Source: Kribbella caucasensis
GTDB taxonomy: Bacteria; Actinomycetota; Actinomycetes; Propionibacteriales; Kribbellaceae
Length of the DNA: 64,000 nt
Assembly (NCBI RefSeq): GCF_004361855.1
Contig: NZ_SNWQ01000017.1
Location: forward strand, 124,001-188,000
Reading direction: 5' to 3'
Each line of letters opens with the position of its first letter. Position 1 is the stretch's first letter. The position numbers were made by a program, and so were the translations under genes. The notes under the pieces are model-generated. The model was given only the letters and a program-made list of their open reading frames with translations. It ran no database searches and was not told the DNA's origin. This document shows positions 56,762-64,000 of this stretch, in pieces.

Positions 56762-56799
56762 ACACTACCCGGCGGCGCGGCCATTTCGCGGGGTAGTGT
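56762..56799. promoter_or_regulatory. Inverted repeat carrying divergent -10 elements
   Basis: ACACTACCC (56762-56770) and GGGTAGTGT (56791-56799). Each arm ends in TAGTGT on its own strand, placed 7 nt before GTG 56807 and some 18 nt before GTG 56743, so the pair looks like two mirrored -10 hexamers for the divergent genes and possibly one shared operator. Confidence 0.5.
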
Positions 56800-56806
56800 C
56801 GGCCGG

Positions 56807-58498
56807 GTGACGGACGCCACCACACCGACCAGCCCGATCGACGAGATCTCCGAGCGATTCCTCGAGGCCTACGTCGAGCTCTCGCCCACCGCGGCGACCT
56901 ACATGGGGATCCCGGGGCACGACCACCGGCTGCCCGACTTCTCCCCGGCCGGGTTCGAGGCTCTGACCGAGCTGAACCGCCGGACCATCGCCGACGCGAC
57001 CGCCGCCGTACCGGGGAGTCCGCGCGAGGAGGTCGCCAAGGACGCCCTGCTCGAGCGCCTCGGCCTCGAACTCGAGACGTACGAGGCCGGCGTACCGCAG
57101 TACCAGCTGAACGCGCTCGCGTCGGTGCCGGCCGAGATCCGGCAGGTGTTCGACCTGATGCCGACCGAGACCGAGTCGGACTGGGAGACGATCGCGATCC
57201 GGCTGAACCAGGTCGGTACGACGCTGGACGGGTTCCGCGAGTCCCTGCTCGACCAGGCCGGCCAGGGCCGGGTGTCGGCGGCGCGGCAGGTGGAGGACCT
57301 GGCCAAGCGGATCGCCAGCTGGGCCGGTGCCGACGGCGACGACTTCTTCGCCGGGCTGGCGGCCCGGGCTCCGCAGAGCGGGGTGAAGGCGACGGTCGAG
57401 GCCGCCGCGACCGCCGCCCGCAAGGCGTACGAGCAGTTCGGCGAGTGGCTGACCACCGAGCTGTTGCCGAAGGCCCCGCAGCGGGACGCGGTCGGCCGGG
57501 AGGTGTACGAGCTGGCCTCGCGCAACTTCCTCGGCGCCGCGATCGACCTGGAGGAGACCTACGCCTGGGGCTGGCAGGAGCTGGCCCGGGTCGAGGGCGA
57601 GATGCAGAAGATCGCCGCCACGCTGAACGACGGCGACCCGAGCATCGAGGCCGTCGCGGCGCGGCTGGACCAGGACCCGGACCGCAAGATCCACGGCAAG
57701 GAGGCGTTCCGCGACTGGATGCAGCGGCTGGCCGACGGCGCGGTCGGGGAGCTGGCCGGGACGCATTTCGACATCCCGGACGAGATCAAGCGGATCGAGT
57801 GCATGATCGCGCCGACGTCCGACGGGTCGATCTACTACACCGGCCCGAGCGAGGACCTGACCAGCCGGCCCGGCCGGATGTGGTGGGCGGTTCCGGCCGG
57901 CGTCGAGGACTTCGCCACCTGGCGCGAGGTCACCACCGTGTACCACGAGGGCGTGCCCGGCCATCACCTCCAGGTCGCCCAGACCATGCTCCGCGCCGAC
58001 CAGCTGAACCGCTGGCAGCGGATGGGGTGCTGGGTCTCCGGCCACGGTGAAGGCTGGGCCCTGTACGCCGAACGGCTGATGGAGGAGCTCGGGTACCTCG
58101 ATGAACCGGGTGCCCGGCTCGGCATGCTCGACGCGCAGGCGTTCCGGTCGGCCCGGGTGATCGTCGACATCGGCATGCACCTGGAGCTGGCGGTGCCGCA
58201 GGACAACCCGTTCGGCTGGCGTCCGGGCGAGATCTGGAACGCCGAGCGGGGGTTCGAGTTCCTCCGCGCGCACTGCCGGATGGAGACCGACTACCTGCGG
58301 GCCGAGCTGAACCGGTACCTCGGCTGGCCGGGGCAGGCGCCGTCGTACAAGGTGGGCGAGCGGATCTGGCTGCAGGCCCGGGAGGAGGCCAAGCAGCGCG
58401 CACGTGCCGCCTTCGACCTGCGGAAGTTCCACTCCGACGCGCTGAACCTCGGCTCGCTCGGTCTCGACCCGCTGCGCCGCGCCCTCGCGAAGCTGTGA
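56807..58498 (+). CDS. DUF885 family protein, putative zinc peptidase
   Basis: A 563-residue protein of the DUF885 family, distant relatives of M32/M3-type peptidases. The zinc motif is HEGVPGHH (380-387) in REVTTVYHEGVPGHHLQVAQ, with a further acidic helix downstream (GEGWALYAERLMEEL). No signal peptide, so cytosolic. GTG 56807 follows a TAGTGT -10. Coupled by a 4-bp overlap to the Maf fusion gene. Activity on peptides is presumed from the fold. Confidence 0.86.
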   Translation: MTDATTPTSPIDEISERFLEAYVELSPTAATYMGIPGHDHRLPDFSPAGFEALTELNRRTIADATAAVPGSPREEVAKDALLERLGLELETYEAGVPQYQLNALASVPAEIRQVFDLMPTETESDWETIAIRLNQVGTTLDGFRESLLDQAGQGRVSAARQVEDLAKRIASWAGADGDDFFAGLAARAPQSGVKATVEAAATAARKAYEQFGEWLTTELLPKAPQRDAVGREVYELASRNFLGAAIDLEETYAWGWQELARVEGEMQKIAATLNDGDPSIEAVAARLDQDPDRKIHGKEAFRDWMQRLADGAVGELAGTHFDIPDEIKRIECMIAPTSDGSIYYTGPSEDLTSRPGRMWWAVPAGVEDFATWREVTTVYHEGVPGHHLQVAQTMLRADQLNRWQRMGCWVSGHGEGWALYAERLMEELGYLDEPGARLGMLDAQAFRSARVIVDIGMHLELAVPQDNPFGWRPGEIWNAERGFEFLRAHCRMETDYLRAELNRYLGWPGQAPSYKVGERIWLQAREEAKQRARAAFDLRKFHSDALNLGSLGLDPLRRALAKL

Positions 58499-59709
58499 AT
58501 CCGGGAGCGAAGAGGCCGCGGTTCGTCCTCGCCTCTGCGTCGCCGGCCAGGTTGCAGACGCTGCGCAGCGCCGGGGTCGAGCCGGAGGTGATCGTCTCGG
58601 GGGTCGACGAGGATCACGTCACCGCGGAGAACCCGGGCGAGCTGGCGCGAGTCCTGGCGACCTTGAAGGCGCGCGCGGTGGTGGCGACGTTGACCGAGCA
58701 CGCGACCGTGCTCGGCTGCGACTCCGTGCTGGAGATCGACGGTGTCGCCTACGGCAAACCCGAATCGCCCGAGGTCGCGCGCGAACGGTTGCGGACGATG
58801 CGTGGACGCAGCGGCATCCTGCACACCGGGCACTGCCTGATCGACACGGCCGGCAAGCAGGAGTTGCGTGAGCTGGAGTCCACGACCGTGTACTTCGCGG
58901 ATCTCACCGACGACGAGATCGACGCCTACGTGGCGACGGGCGAGCCGCTGGTGGTGGCCGGCTCGTTCACGGTGGACGGTCTCGGTGGGCCGTTCGTCAC
59001 CGGGATCGAAGGCGACTACCACAACGTGGTCGGCGTCTCGCTGCCGCTGGTACGCCGGATGCTGGCCGAGGTCGGCATCCCGTGGCCGGCGTTGTGGGAG
59101 TCGCCGTACTTCGCGTACGACGAGGACGAGGCCGCGAAGTACGACGAGACGCGTGGTGGTCCGGAGCGGGCCCGAGCCGCGGCGGAGGCGGTGGATTCCC
59201 TGCTGCCGAAGGGCGGACGGGTGATCGAACTGGCCGTCGGCACCGGCATCGTCGCCGCCGAACTGGTTGCTCTGGGCAACCTGGTGCACGGGGTGGACCT
59301 GTCGCCGGCGATGTTGCGGCACGCCCGCGTCCGGCTGCCGGGACACGTTGCTGCCGCGGATGCCGAGCGGTTGCCTTTTGCCGATCGGCGGTGCGACGCG
59401 ATCGTCGCGGTCTGGTTGCTGCATCTCCTGGACGACAGCGAGCCGGTGCTGGCCGAAGTGGCCCGAGTACTACGCCCCGACGGGGTTTTCATCACCACGA
59501 CCGAGAAGTCCGAGGCCAGCCGGGTCGCCGACGGGCGCACCCCGAAGGACCAACGATCGCAGGACTCCCTCGCGTTGCTGGTCGCGCGCGCCGCGCAGTA
59601 CGGGCTGGTCCTGGACGCCGCGACCACGTTCACCGGCGTGAACCAGTCGCGCGGGAATCACCCGGATCCGCTGTACCCGCTGGTCCGATTCCGCCGCACC
59701 CTCGGCTGA
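58495..59709 (+). CDS. Maf nucleotide pyrophosphatase fused to a SAM-dependent methyltransferase
   Basis: A 404-residue two-domain protein. Residues 1-205 are Maf/Ham1-like nucleoside triphosphate pyrophosphatase (FVLASASPARLQTLRSAGV, LGCDSVLEIDGVAYGKP, TGEPLVVAGSFTVDGLGGPFVTGIEGDYHNVVGVSLPLV), which removes modified nucleotides. Residues about 235-400 are a class I methyltransferase with motif I VIELAVGTGIVAAELV, VDLSPAMLRHARVRL and FADRRCDAIVAVWLLHLLDD. The domains share one continuous frame. Maf genes of actinobacteria usually lie beside accD-accE, as here. GTG 58495. Confidence 0.87.
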   Translation: MNPGAKRPRFVLASASPARLQTLRSAGVEPEVIVSGVDEDHVTAENPGELARVLATLKARAVVATLTEHATVLGCDSVLEIDGVAYGKPESPEVARERLRTMRGRSGILHTGHCLIDTAGKQELRELESTTVYFADLTDDEIDAYVATGEPLVVAGSFTVDGLGGPFVTGIEGDYHNVVGVSLPLVRRMLAEVGIPWPALWESPYFAYDEDEAAKYDETRGGPERARAAAEAVDSLLPKGGRVIELAVGTGIVAAELVALGNLVHGVDLSPAMLRHARVRLPGHVAAADAERLPFADRRCDAIVAVWLLHLLDDSEPVLAEVARVLRPDGVFITTTEKSEASRVADGRTPKDQRSQDSLALLVARAAQYGLVLDAATTFTGVNQSRGNHPDPLYPLVRFRRTLG

Positions 59710-59718
59710 GGGCCTTGG

Positions 59719-60078
59719 CTAGTCCTTGATCCCGGCCTTCGCGTCCAGCAACTGTAGAAGGTCGTGGGCGGCCAGTTCGATGGACTTGTGCCGCCACTCG
59801 GCGGCTCGGTAGACGCAGGCGATCAGCCCGGTCCGGTGGATGCGCCGGAAGTCGCCGTACACGAAGGCGTACCGCGCTTTCGTCTCGTCATTGGCGCCTT
59901 CGGTCAGCCCAAGGTGCCAGGCAGCGTACTCGTCCCAGCTGTGGTTGGCCAGGAACGCGTTCTGCGCCTCGGCGTTCGGCTGAACCTCACCCCATTCGCT
60001 GTCCAGCACATACTGCCGGCTCTCGATCAGCCGCTTCGCCTGCTCGACCGCCACCGGGTCGACCGCGTACTTGGCCAT
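59719..60078 (-). CDS. Conserved-looking protein of unknown function (119 residues)
   Basis: A small soluble protein: AKYAVDPVAVEQAKRLIESRQYVLDSEWGEVQPNAEAQNAFL, then HSWDEYAAWHLGLTEGANDETKARYAFVYGDFRRIHRTGLIACVYRAAEWRHKSIELAAHDLLQLLD. It is rich in Trp, Tyr and His and mostly helical. I recognise proteins of this kind as widespread in actinobacteria without assigned function. ATG 60078 lies 6 nt after a GACACT -10-like hexamer. It is separate from accE by 10 bp on the same strand. Confidence 0.75.
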   Translation of the reverse strand: MAKYAVDPVAVEQAKRLIESRQYVLDSEWGEVQPNAEAQNAFLANHSWDEYAAWHLGLTEGANDETKARYAFVYGDFRRIHRTGLIACVYRAAEWRHKSIELAAHDLLQLLDAKAGIKD

Positions 60079-60088
60079 ACGGCCAGTG

Positions 60089-60298
60089 TCACGGATGAGC
60101 GCTGGCGCGCCAACGACCTGGGCCGGGGTGCAGGGGGCGTTTGGCGTGGCGCCAGTAGGTCGCCCAGTCACTGGCGCGGCCCGGCTCCGCTTGGGGAGTA
60201 GGGGCGGCCGCGCGGGCGGCCACCACGGCGACCACGGCGGCCAGTTCCTCGGGAGTCGGGTCGCCCTTGACGACACGTAGTACTGGGGTATCGGACAT
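60089..60298 (-). CDS. Acyl-CoA carboxylase epsilon subunit
   Basis: A 69-residue AccE-type protein: VLRVVKGDPTPEELAAVVAVVAARAA, then an Ala/Pro linker and SDWATYWRHAKRPLHPGPGRWRAS, the C-terminal Trp/Arg motif of epsilon subunits. AccE stabilises and activates the AccA-AccD complex in actinobacteria. ATG 60298 is 15 bp after the accD stop; GTG 60304 is possible. Same transcript as accD. Confidence 0.9.
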   Translation of the reverse strand: MSDTPVLRVVKGDPTPEELAAVVAVVAARAAAPTPQAEPGRASDWATYWRHAKRPLHPGPGRWRASAHP

Positions 60299-60313
60299 GA
60301 CCACGGTCTCCGA

Positions 60314-61891
60314 TCAGAGCGGGATGTTGCCGTGCTTCTTGGGTGGGAGGGTGTCGCGTTTGGTCCGGAGGAGGCGGAGGGCGCGGATGATCTCGGCGCG
60401 GGTCTCGCTGGGCTTGATCACGGCGTCGATGTAGCCGCGTTCGGCCGCCACGTACGGGTTGGCCAGATGGTCCTCGTACTCGGTGATCAGTTGCTGCCGG
60501 CGTGTTTCGGCGTCCTCGGCGGCCGCGAGCTCACGGCGGTAGAGGATGTTGACAGCACCCTGCGCGCCCATCACGGCGATCTGCGCGGTCGGCCAGGCGA
60601 TGTTCATGTCGGCGCCGAGGTGCTTCGAGCCCATCACGTCATACGCGCCGCCGTACGCCTTCCGGGTGATCACGGTGATCATCGGCACGGTCGCCTCGGC
60701 GTACGCGTAGATCAGTTTGGCGCCGCGGCGGATGATGCCGTTCCACTCCTGGTCGGTGCCCGGCAGGAAGCCCGGTACGTCGACGAACGTCAGGATCGGC
60801 AGGTTGAACGCGTCGCAGGTGCGGACGAACCGGGCCGCCTTCTCGGACGCGTCGATGTCGAGGGTGCCGGCGAACTGCATCGGCTGGTTCGCCACCACGC
60901 CGACCGGTCGGCCCTCGACCCGGCCGAAGCCGACGATCATGTTCGGCGCGAACAACGCCTGCACCTCGAGGAAGTCGCCGTCGTCCAGCACTGCCTCGAG
61001 CGCGGTGTGCATGTCGTACGGCTGGTTCGGCGAGTCCGGGATCAGTGTGTCCAGCGCGAGATCGGTCTCGGTGGGCTCCAGGTCCGCCGCGGAGTCGTAG
61101 ACCGGCGGGTCCTCCAGGTTGTTCTGCGGCAGGTGACCGACCAGCGTCTTCACCCACTCGATCGCGTCCTCCTCGTCGCTGCCGAGGTAGTGCGCGTTAC
61201 CGGATTTGGTGTTGTGCGTCCGGGCGCCGCCGAGCTCCTCCTGGGTGACGTCCTCGCCGGTGACGGTCTTGATCACGTCCGGGCCGGTGATGAACATGTA
61301 CGACGACTCGTCCACCATCACGGTGAAGTCGGTGACGGCGGGGGAGTAGACCGCGCCACCCGCGCACGGGCCCATGATCAGCGAGATCTGCGGGATCACG
61401 CCGGATGCGCGGACGTTGCGGCGGAAGATCTCGCCGTACAGGCCGAGACTCACCACGCCTTCCTGGATCCGGGCGCCGCCGGAGTCGTTGATGCCGATCA
61501 GCGGGCAGCCGATCTTCATCGCCAGGTCCATCACCTTGACGATCTTCTCGCCGAACACCTCACCCAGGCTGCCGCCGAAGATGGTGAAGTCCTGCGCGAA
61601 CACGCACACCTGGCGGCCGTCGATGGTGCCGAACCCGGTCACCACGCCGTCGCCGTACGGGCGGTTGTCGTCCAGGCCGAACGCGGTCGATCGGTGCCGG
61701 GCGAACTCGTCCAGCTCGGAGAACGACCCCTCGTCCAGCAGCAGCGCGATCCGCTCCCGGGCGGTCTTCTTGCCGCGGGCGTGCTGCTTCTCGACCGCGC
61801 GCTCCGACCCGGCGTGCACGGCCTCGTCCAGCCGTTGCTCCAGATCCGCGAGCTTCCCGGCGGTGGTGTGGATGTTCACGGTCTCTCCCAT
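60314..61891 (-). CDS. Acyl-CoA carboxylase beta subunit (AccD5/PccB type)
   Basis: A 525-residue carboxyltransferase. N-terminal half: CVFAQDFTIFGGSLGEVFGEKIVKVMDLAMKIGCPLIGINDSGGARIQEGV; C-terminal half: VVANQPMQFAGTLDIDASEKAARFVRTCDAFNLPILTFVDVPGFLPGTDQEWNGIIRRGAKLIYAYAEATVPMITVITRKAYGGAYDVMGSKHLGAD. This is the propionyl-CoA/acetyl-CoA carboxylase type that makes methylmalonyl- or malonyl-CoA. It pairs with AccE immediately downstream and needs a biotinylated alpha subunit such as the one at 24382-26157. ATG 61891; TAGGCT lies 8 nt upstream on the minus strand. Confidence 0.93.
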   Translation of the reverse strand: MGETVNIHTTAGKLADLEQRLDEAVHAGSERAVEKQHARGKKTARERIALLLDEGSFSELDEFARHRSTAFGLDDNRPYGDGVVTGFGTIDGRQVCVFAQDFTIFGGSLGEVFGEKIVKVMDLAMKIGCPLIGINDSGGARIQEGVVSLGLYGEIFRRNVRASGVIPQISLIMGPCAGGAVYSPAVTDFTVMVDESSYMFITGPDVIKTVTGEDVTQEELGGARTHNTKSGNAHYLGSDEEDAIEWVKTLVGHLPQNNLEDPPVYDSAADLEPTETDLALDTLIPDSPNQPYDMHTALEAVLDDGDFLEVQALFAPNMIVGFGRVEGRPVGVVANQPMQFAGTLDIDASEKAARFVRTCDAFNLPILTFVDVPGFLPGTDQEWNGIIRRGAKLIYAYAEATVPMITVITRKAYGGAYDVMGSKHLGADMNIAWPTAQIAVMGAQGAVNILYRRELAAAEDAETRRQQLITEYEDHLANPYVAAERGYIDAVIKPSETRAEIIRALRLLRTKRDTLPPKKHGNIPL

Positions 61892-61969
61892 AAGCGGGCA
61901 GCCTAACTTCAATATCCGGTACCAGGTGCTGTGACGTCCGCCGCAGCCCCGGTTGAACCCACTCGTCGG

Positions 61970-61975
61970 TAACTT
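61970..61975 (+). promoter_or_regulatory. -10 element (TAACTT) upstream of the unknown gene
   Basis: TAACTT, 7 nt, GTG 61983. It is the reason for choosing that GTG as a leaderless start. Confidence 0.45.
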
Positions 61976-61982
61976 CTCTCGG

Positions 61983-62930
61983 GTGGCGGCATCCGATGTG
62001 GACGACCTCATTCGCAGTATCAACCGGTTGGTCATGCGTGACACCGGCGGCTGGTCGCCACCGGGCGCCATCCCGGAGATCCCGCAGCAGATCCGCGACG
62101 CGATCGAGCCGCTCGCCCTGAACCGGGACATCCCCACCCGGTTGCTGCCGAAAGGGACCGGCCAGCCGGATCTGCGGCCGGAGATCCGGCGGGCGGCGAC
62201 AGCGGTCGTGCGGTACTGCGTGGCCGGGCTGGAGCCGGACAACCTGCAGCACCGCCTTCAGCCGGGGGATTGGCGCGAGCCGCTGACCGTTGCGGTCGCC
62301 AGCGCGTACGCCGAGACCGCGACGCCTCGCCTGATGCGGGAGTTGCTGACCGACGGTGGTGCCGCCGAACTCGGCGAGTTCCCCGAGCGGCAGCGGCAGG
62401 GCTACGCCGCGGAAGGGTGGTCGCTGGCCGTCAGTCTCGCTTCGCGGACCGGCCGGTCGCCCGATGAGGAGCTGCGCGACCTGGCCGGGGCCGGATCAGG
62501 CGGTGCCGGCCGGCTGGCGGCGGAGATCTTGCTCAGCACGAAGCCCGAGTACGAGGACGTACCGCCGCTGGACCGGTACCAGATCGCGGACGTGGTCACC
62601 GACCACATCGAGGCCAGGTTCGCGCCGAACGTTGACGTGGAGAAGCCGCTGCGGGACGTACCGGAAGGCATTGCCAGCGACTACCTGGACCGGGTGGACG
62701 CCGTCGAGCTGGGTGCGGAGGCGATCGACAAGGCCAGCGAAGTCGCAGACCGGGAGATCCTGCGCCACCAGCGCGAAGCCGCCGGCGGATCGGAGGAGGT
62801 GGCGGCGAGGTTCGCGGGAGGCGATCCGGCGATGCAGCCGTTGGGCAAGGCCAAGGCTCCGGGCAGCGCGCCGACGGCAGCCCGGTCTGCCACCGGCGAG
62901 CAGCCGGGTCCCCGCGGCCGGGAGCGCTGA
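61983..62930 (+). CDS. Protein of unknown function (315 residues)
   Basis: A soluble protein without recognised domains. N-terminal VAASDVDDLIRSINRLVMRDTGGW, then a Pro-rich segment (SPPGAIPEIPQQIRDAIEPLALNRDIPTRLLP), a helical middle part (LTVAVASAYAETATPRLMRELL), a hydrophilic helical C-terminal half and a low-complexity Ala/Gly/Pro tail. GTG 61983 is chosen because of the leaderless -10; a TTG at 61953 would add ten residues. Divergent from accD, convergent with the SCP2-like gene (stops 3 bp apart). Confidence 0.68.
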   Translation: MAASDVDDLIRSINRLVMRDTGGWSPPGAIPEIPQQIRDAIEPLALNRDIPTRLLPKGTGQPDLRPEIRRAATAVVRYCVAGLEPDNLQHRLQPGDWREPLTVAVASAYAETATPRLMRELLTDGGAAELGEFPERQRQGYAAEGWSLAVSLASRTGRSPDEELRDLAGAGSGGAGRLAAEILLSTKPEYEDVPPLDRYQIADVVTDHIEARFAPNVDVEKPLRDVPEGIASDYLDRVDAVELGAEAIDKASEVADREILRHQREAAGGSEEVAARFAGGDPAMQPLGKAKAPGSAPTAARSATGEQPGPRGRER

Positions 62931-62933
62931 GGA

Positions 62934-63422
62934 TCAGGCCGGGCCGACGGCGAAGACCTTGCTCAGCCGGGCGGCCAGGGCCAGGTCGCCGCGGACGGAG
63001 AGGCGCTGCTTCAGGACGGCGGTGACCGGGTCCTCGTTGCCGGTGACGATCTTCAGCAGCGTGGCCGGATCGGTGCGGACCGAGATCTCGGCCGGCTCGG
63101 CGTGCTCCGTCAGCACGCTGCAGCGGCCGCCGCGGACCTGGATCCAGTACTGGTCGACGCCCGGCCGACCGCCCGCCCCGCCCCGTCCCGCGCCGGTTAT
63201 CTGCCAGGCGATGACCGCATCGAATCCGGCGGCGCGGGCGGGGCGCAGGTACTCCGGCATCCGGCGAAAGATCTCGCGCACCGCGATCTCTCGCACACCC
63301 CCGATGAGCCGATGCCGAAGTTCCCGGTCCGAGGTGCGGTCCACCAACCGGGCCAGCTCGGCGGGATCGAGCGCGGCGAGATCGCCGGACTCGAGCCAGT
63401 AGCCACTGCCGCGCTCGGCCAT
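62934..63422 (-). CDS. SCP2-like sterol-binding domain protein
   Basis: A 162-residue protein. N-terminal helical part (LAALDPAELARLVDRTSDRELRHRLIGGVREIAVREIFRRMPEYLRP) followed by an SCP2-type beta/alpha region (AVIAWQITGAGRGG.. QYWIQVRGGRCSVLTEHAEPAEISVRTDPATLLKIVTGNEDPVTAVLKQRLSVRGDLALAARLSKVF), which matches proteins that carry lipids or acyl-CoAs. Divergent from a TetR gene, with overlapping palindromes between, so it probably belongs to that regulon. ATG 63422. Confidence 0.82.
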   Translation of the reverse strand: MAERGSGYWLESGDLAALDPAELARLVDRTSDRELRHRLIGGVREIAVREIFRRMPEYLRPARAAGFDAVIAWQITGAGRGGAGGRPGVDQYWIQVRGGRCSVLTEHAEPAEISVRTDPATLLKIVTGNEDPVTAVLKQRLSVRGDLALAARLSKVFAVGPA

Positions 63423-63438
63423 CCGACCTCCCCGGCAG

Positions 63439-63465
63439 TTCCTACCAGACCGTAGGAATTTCCTA
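63439..63465. promoter_or_regulatory. Overlapping palindromes, probable TetR operator
   Basis: TTCCTAC-n6-GTAGGAA at 63439-63458 and TAGGAA-T-TTCCTA at 63453-63465 share the central half-site, giving three ordered half-sites in the spacer between the SCP2-like and TetR genes. Confidence 0.65.
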
Positions 63466-63473
63466 TGTGCTGC

Positions 63474-63479
63474 TAGCTT
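63474..63479 (+). promoter_or_regulatory. -10 element (TAGCTT) for the TetR gene
   Basis: TAGCTT, 6 nt, GTG 63486; leaderless layout directly after the palindromes. Confidence 0.45.
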
Positions 63480-63485
63480 TGTCAA

Positions 63486-64000
63486 GTGGTGGATGCCGAA
63501 GAGCCGCGCCGCCGGGCCGCGCACCTCGGTCCGGAGCGCCGCCGCCCACTGATCCTGGATGCCGCCCTCGAAGTGTTCGACCAGCGCGGCTACGCCGGTA
63601 CGACGATGCAGGCGGTCGCCGACGCCGCCGGAGTGACCAAACCGGTGGTCTACGACTCCTTCGCCAATCGCGACGAACTGCTGCTCGCCCTGCTGGCCCG
63701 GGAAGAGCAGCACCTGGTGCTCTCGATCATGGCCGCGCTGCCCGCCGACCCGACCGTGGGGACGCCCGAGGAGCACGTGCTCGACGGCCTGACCGCGTTC
63801 CTGGAGACCGCCGCGAAGACCCCGCACTCCTGGCGGATCGTGTTCGGCGCGCAGTACGGCGCGGCGCCTGCGGTGGCGGAGCGGGTCCGGGCCGCCCGTG
63901 CCTTCCTGGTCGAGGGCTTGCGGTTGACGCTGCTGAAGTCGTTGCCCGGCGTGACCGATCCGGATGCCAACCTGCCGGTGCTGGCCGAGATGCTGGCCTC
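63486..64000 (+). CDS. TetR family transcriptional regulator (partial, runs off the window)
   Basis: At least 171 codons from GTG 63486 to the window end without a stop. The helix-turn-helix is LGPERRRPLILDAALEVFDQRGYAGTTMQAVADAAGVTKPVVYDSFANRDELLLALLAREEQHL, typical of TetR. It is divergent from the SCP2-like gene and most likely regulates it and itself through the palindromes upstream. Lipid or acyl-CoA ligands would fit the neighbour (inference). Confidence 0.88.
   Translation, partial: MVDAEEPRRRAAHLGPERRRPLILDAALEVFDQRGYAGTTMQAVADAAGVTKPVVYDSFANRDELLLALLAREEQHLVLSIMAALPADPTVGTPEEHVLDGLTAFLETAAKTPHSWRIVFGAQYGAAPAVAERVRAARAFLVEGLRLTLLKSLPGVTDPDANLPVLAEMLA

Overview
The window is about 70% GC or more, densely packed, and rich in GTG starts, 4-bp start/stop overlaps and likely leaderless promoters. 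Gene content (WhiB-era style actinobacterial families such as acyl-CoA carboxylase epsilon subunit, deazaflavin-dependent reductase, LGFP-repeat amidase, Eis-like acetyltransferase, GT87 polyprenol-linked glycosyltransferases, GlnR- and Zur-type operators) points to a high-GC actinobacterium. A member of the Propionibacteriales such as Kribbella or another Nocardioidaceae relative fits best, but the genus is inference. It reads as ordinary chromosome: no tRNA, rRNA, transposase, prophage or CRISPR array was seen.

Layout. 0-9.4 kb: an ECF sigma factor divergent from a Ser/Thr kinase, an LD-carboxypeptidase divergent from a methyltransferase, a deoC operon with one complete and one half-length aldehyde dehydrogenase, a PH-domain membrane protein, an esterase and a secreted zinc metallopeptidase. 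9.5-19 kb: phosphosugar mutase, GGCT-like protein, LpdA-type quinone reductase, a phosphotransferase-fold protein with a low-complexity secreted protein, and two paralogous GT87 glycosyltransferases separated by a methyltransferase. 19-23.5 kb: an envelope trio (PGRP-type amidase with LGFP repeats, SpoIID/LytB protein, GH76 mannanase). 23.5-28.9 kb: membrane cyclophilin, biotin-carboxylase/BCCP subunit, MarR regulator with a DUF6069-like membrane protein, SMP-30 lactonase.

28.9-40.3 kb: an Nramp-related transporter, then the most coherent system of the window, a seven-function nitrate assimilation operon: GlnR-like operator, NarK transporter, molybdopterin nitrate reductase, a single 1306-residue open frame that joins the nitrate-reductase electron-transfer flavoprotein to NirB, NirD, a uroporphyrinogen-III-synthase/HTH fusion and a sirohydrochlorin chelatase. 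The operon thus brings in nitrate, reduces it to ammonium and supplies the sirohaem cofactor.

40.5-46.5 kb: a Ddn-hemerythrin fusion with its divergent MarR regulator, a LiuR-like MerR regulator divergent from an acyl-CoA dehydrogenase and carboxyltransferase, a 556-bp gene-poor structured spacer, and an HpcH/HpaI aldolase. 46.5-53.2 kb: an inverted 20-bp repeat array, a Zur-box-controlled COG0523-like protein that lacks Walker A, an Eis-like acetyltransferase and a five-gene DUF4129/MoxR/DUF58 operon. 53.2-64 kb: TetR/MFS efflux pair, MmcQ-like protein, a second anchored zinc metallopeptidase, DUF885 protein, a Maf-methyltransferase fusion, the AccD-AccE acyl-CoA carboxylase pair, a protein of unknown function, and an SCP2-like protein divergent from a TetR regulator that runs off the end.

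Most regulators sit divergent from their likely targets, with visible palindromes between them. No wholly new defence or mobile system was recognised; the best leads are the fused NasB-NirB frame, the half-length aldehyde dehydrogenase, the Zur-controlled degenerate GTPase, the inverted repeat array at 46.5 kb and several unusual domain fusions.
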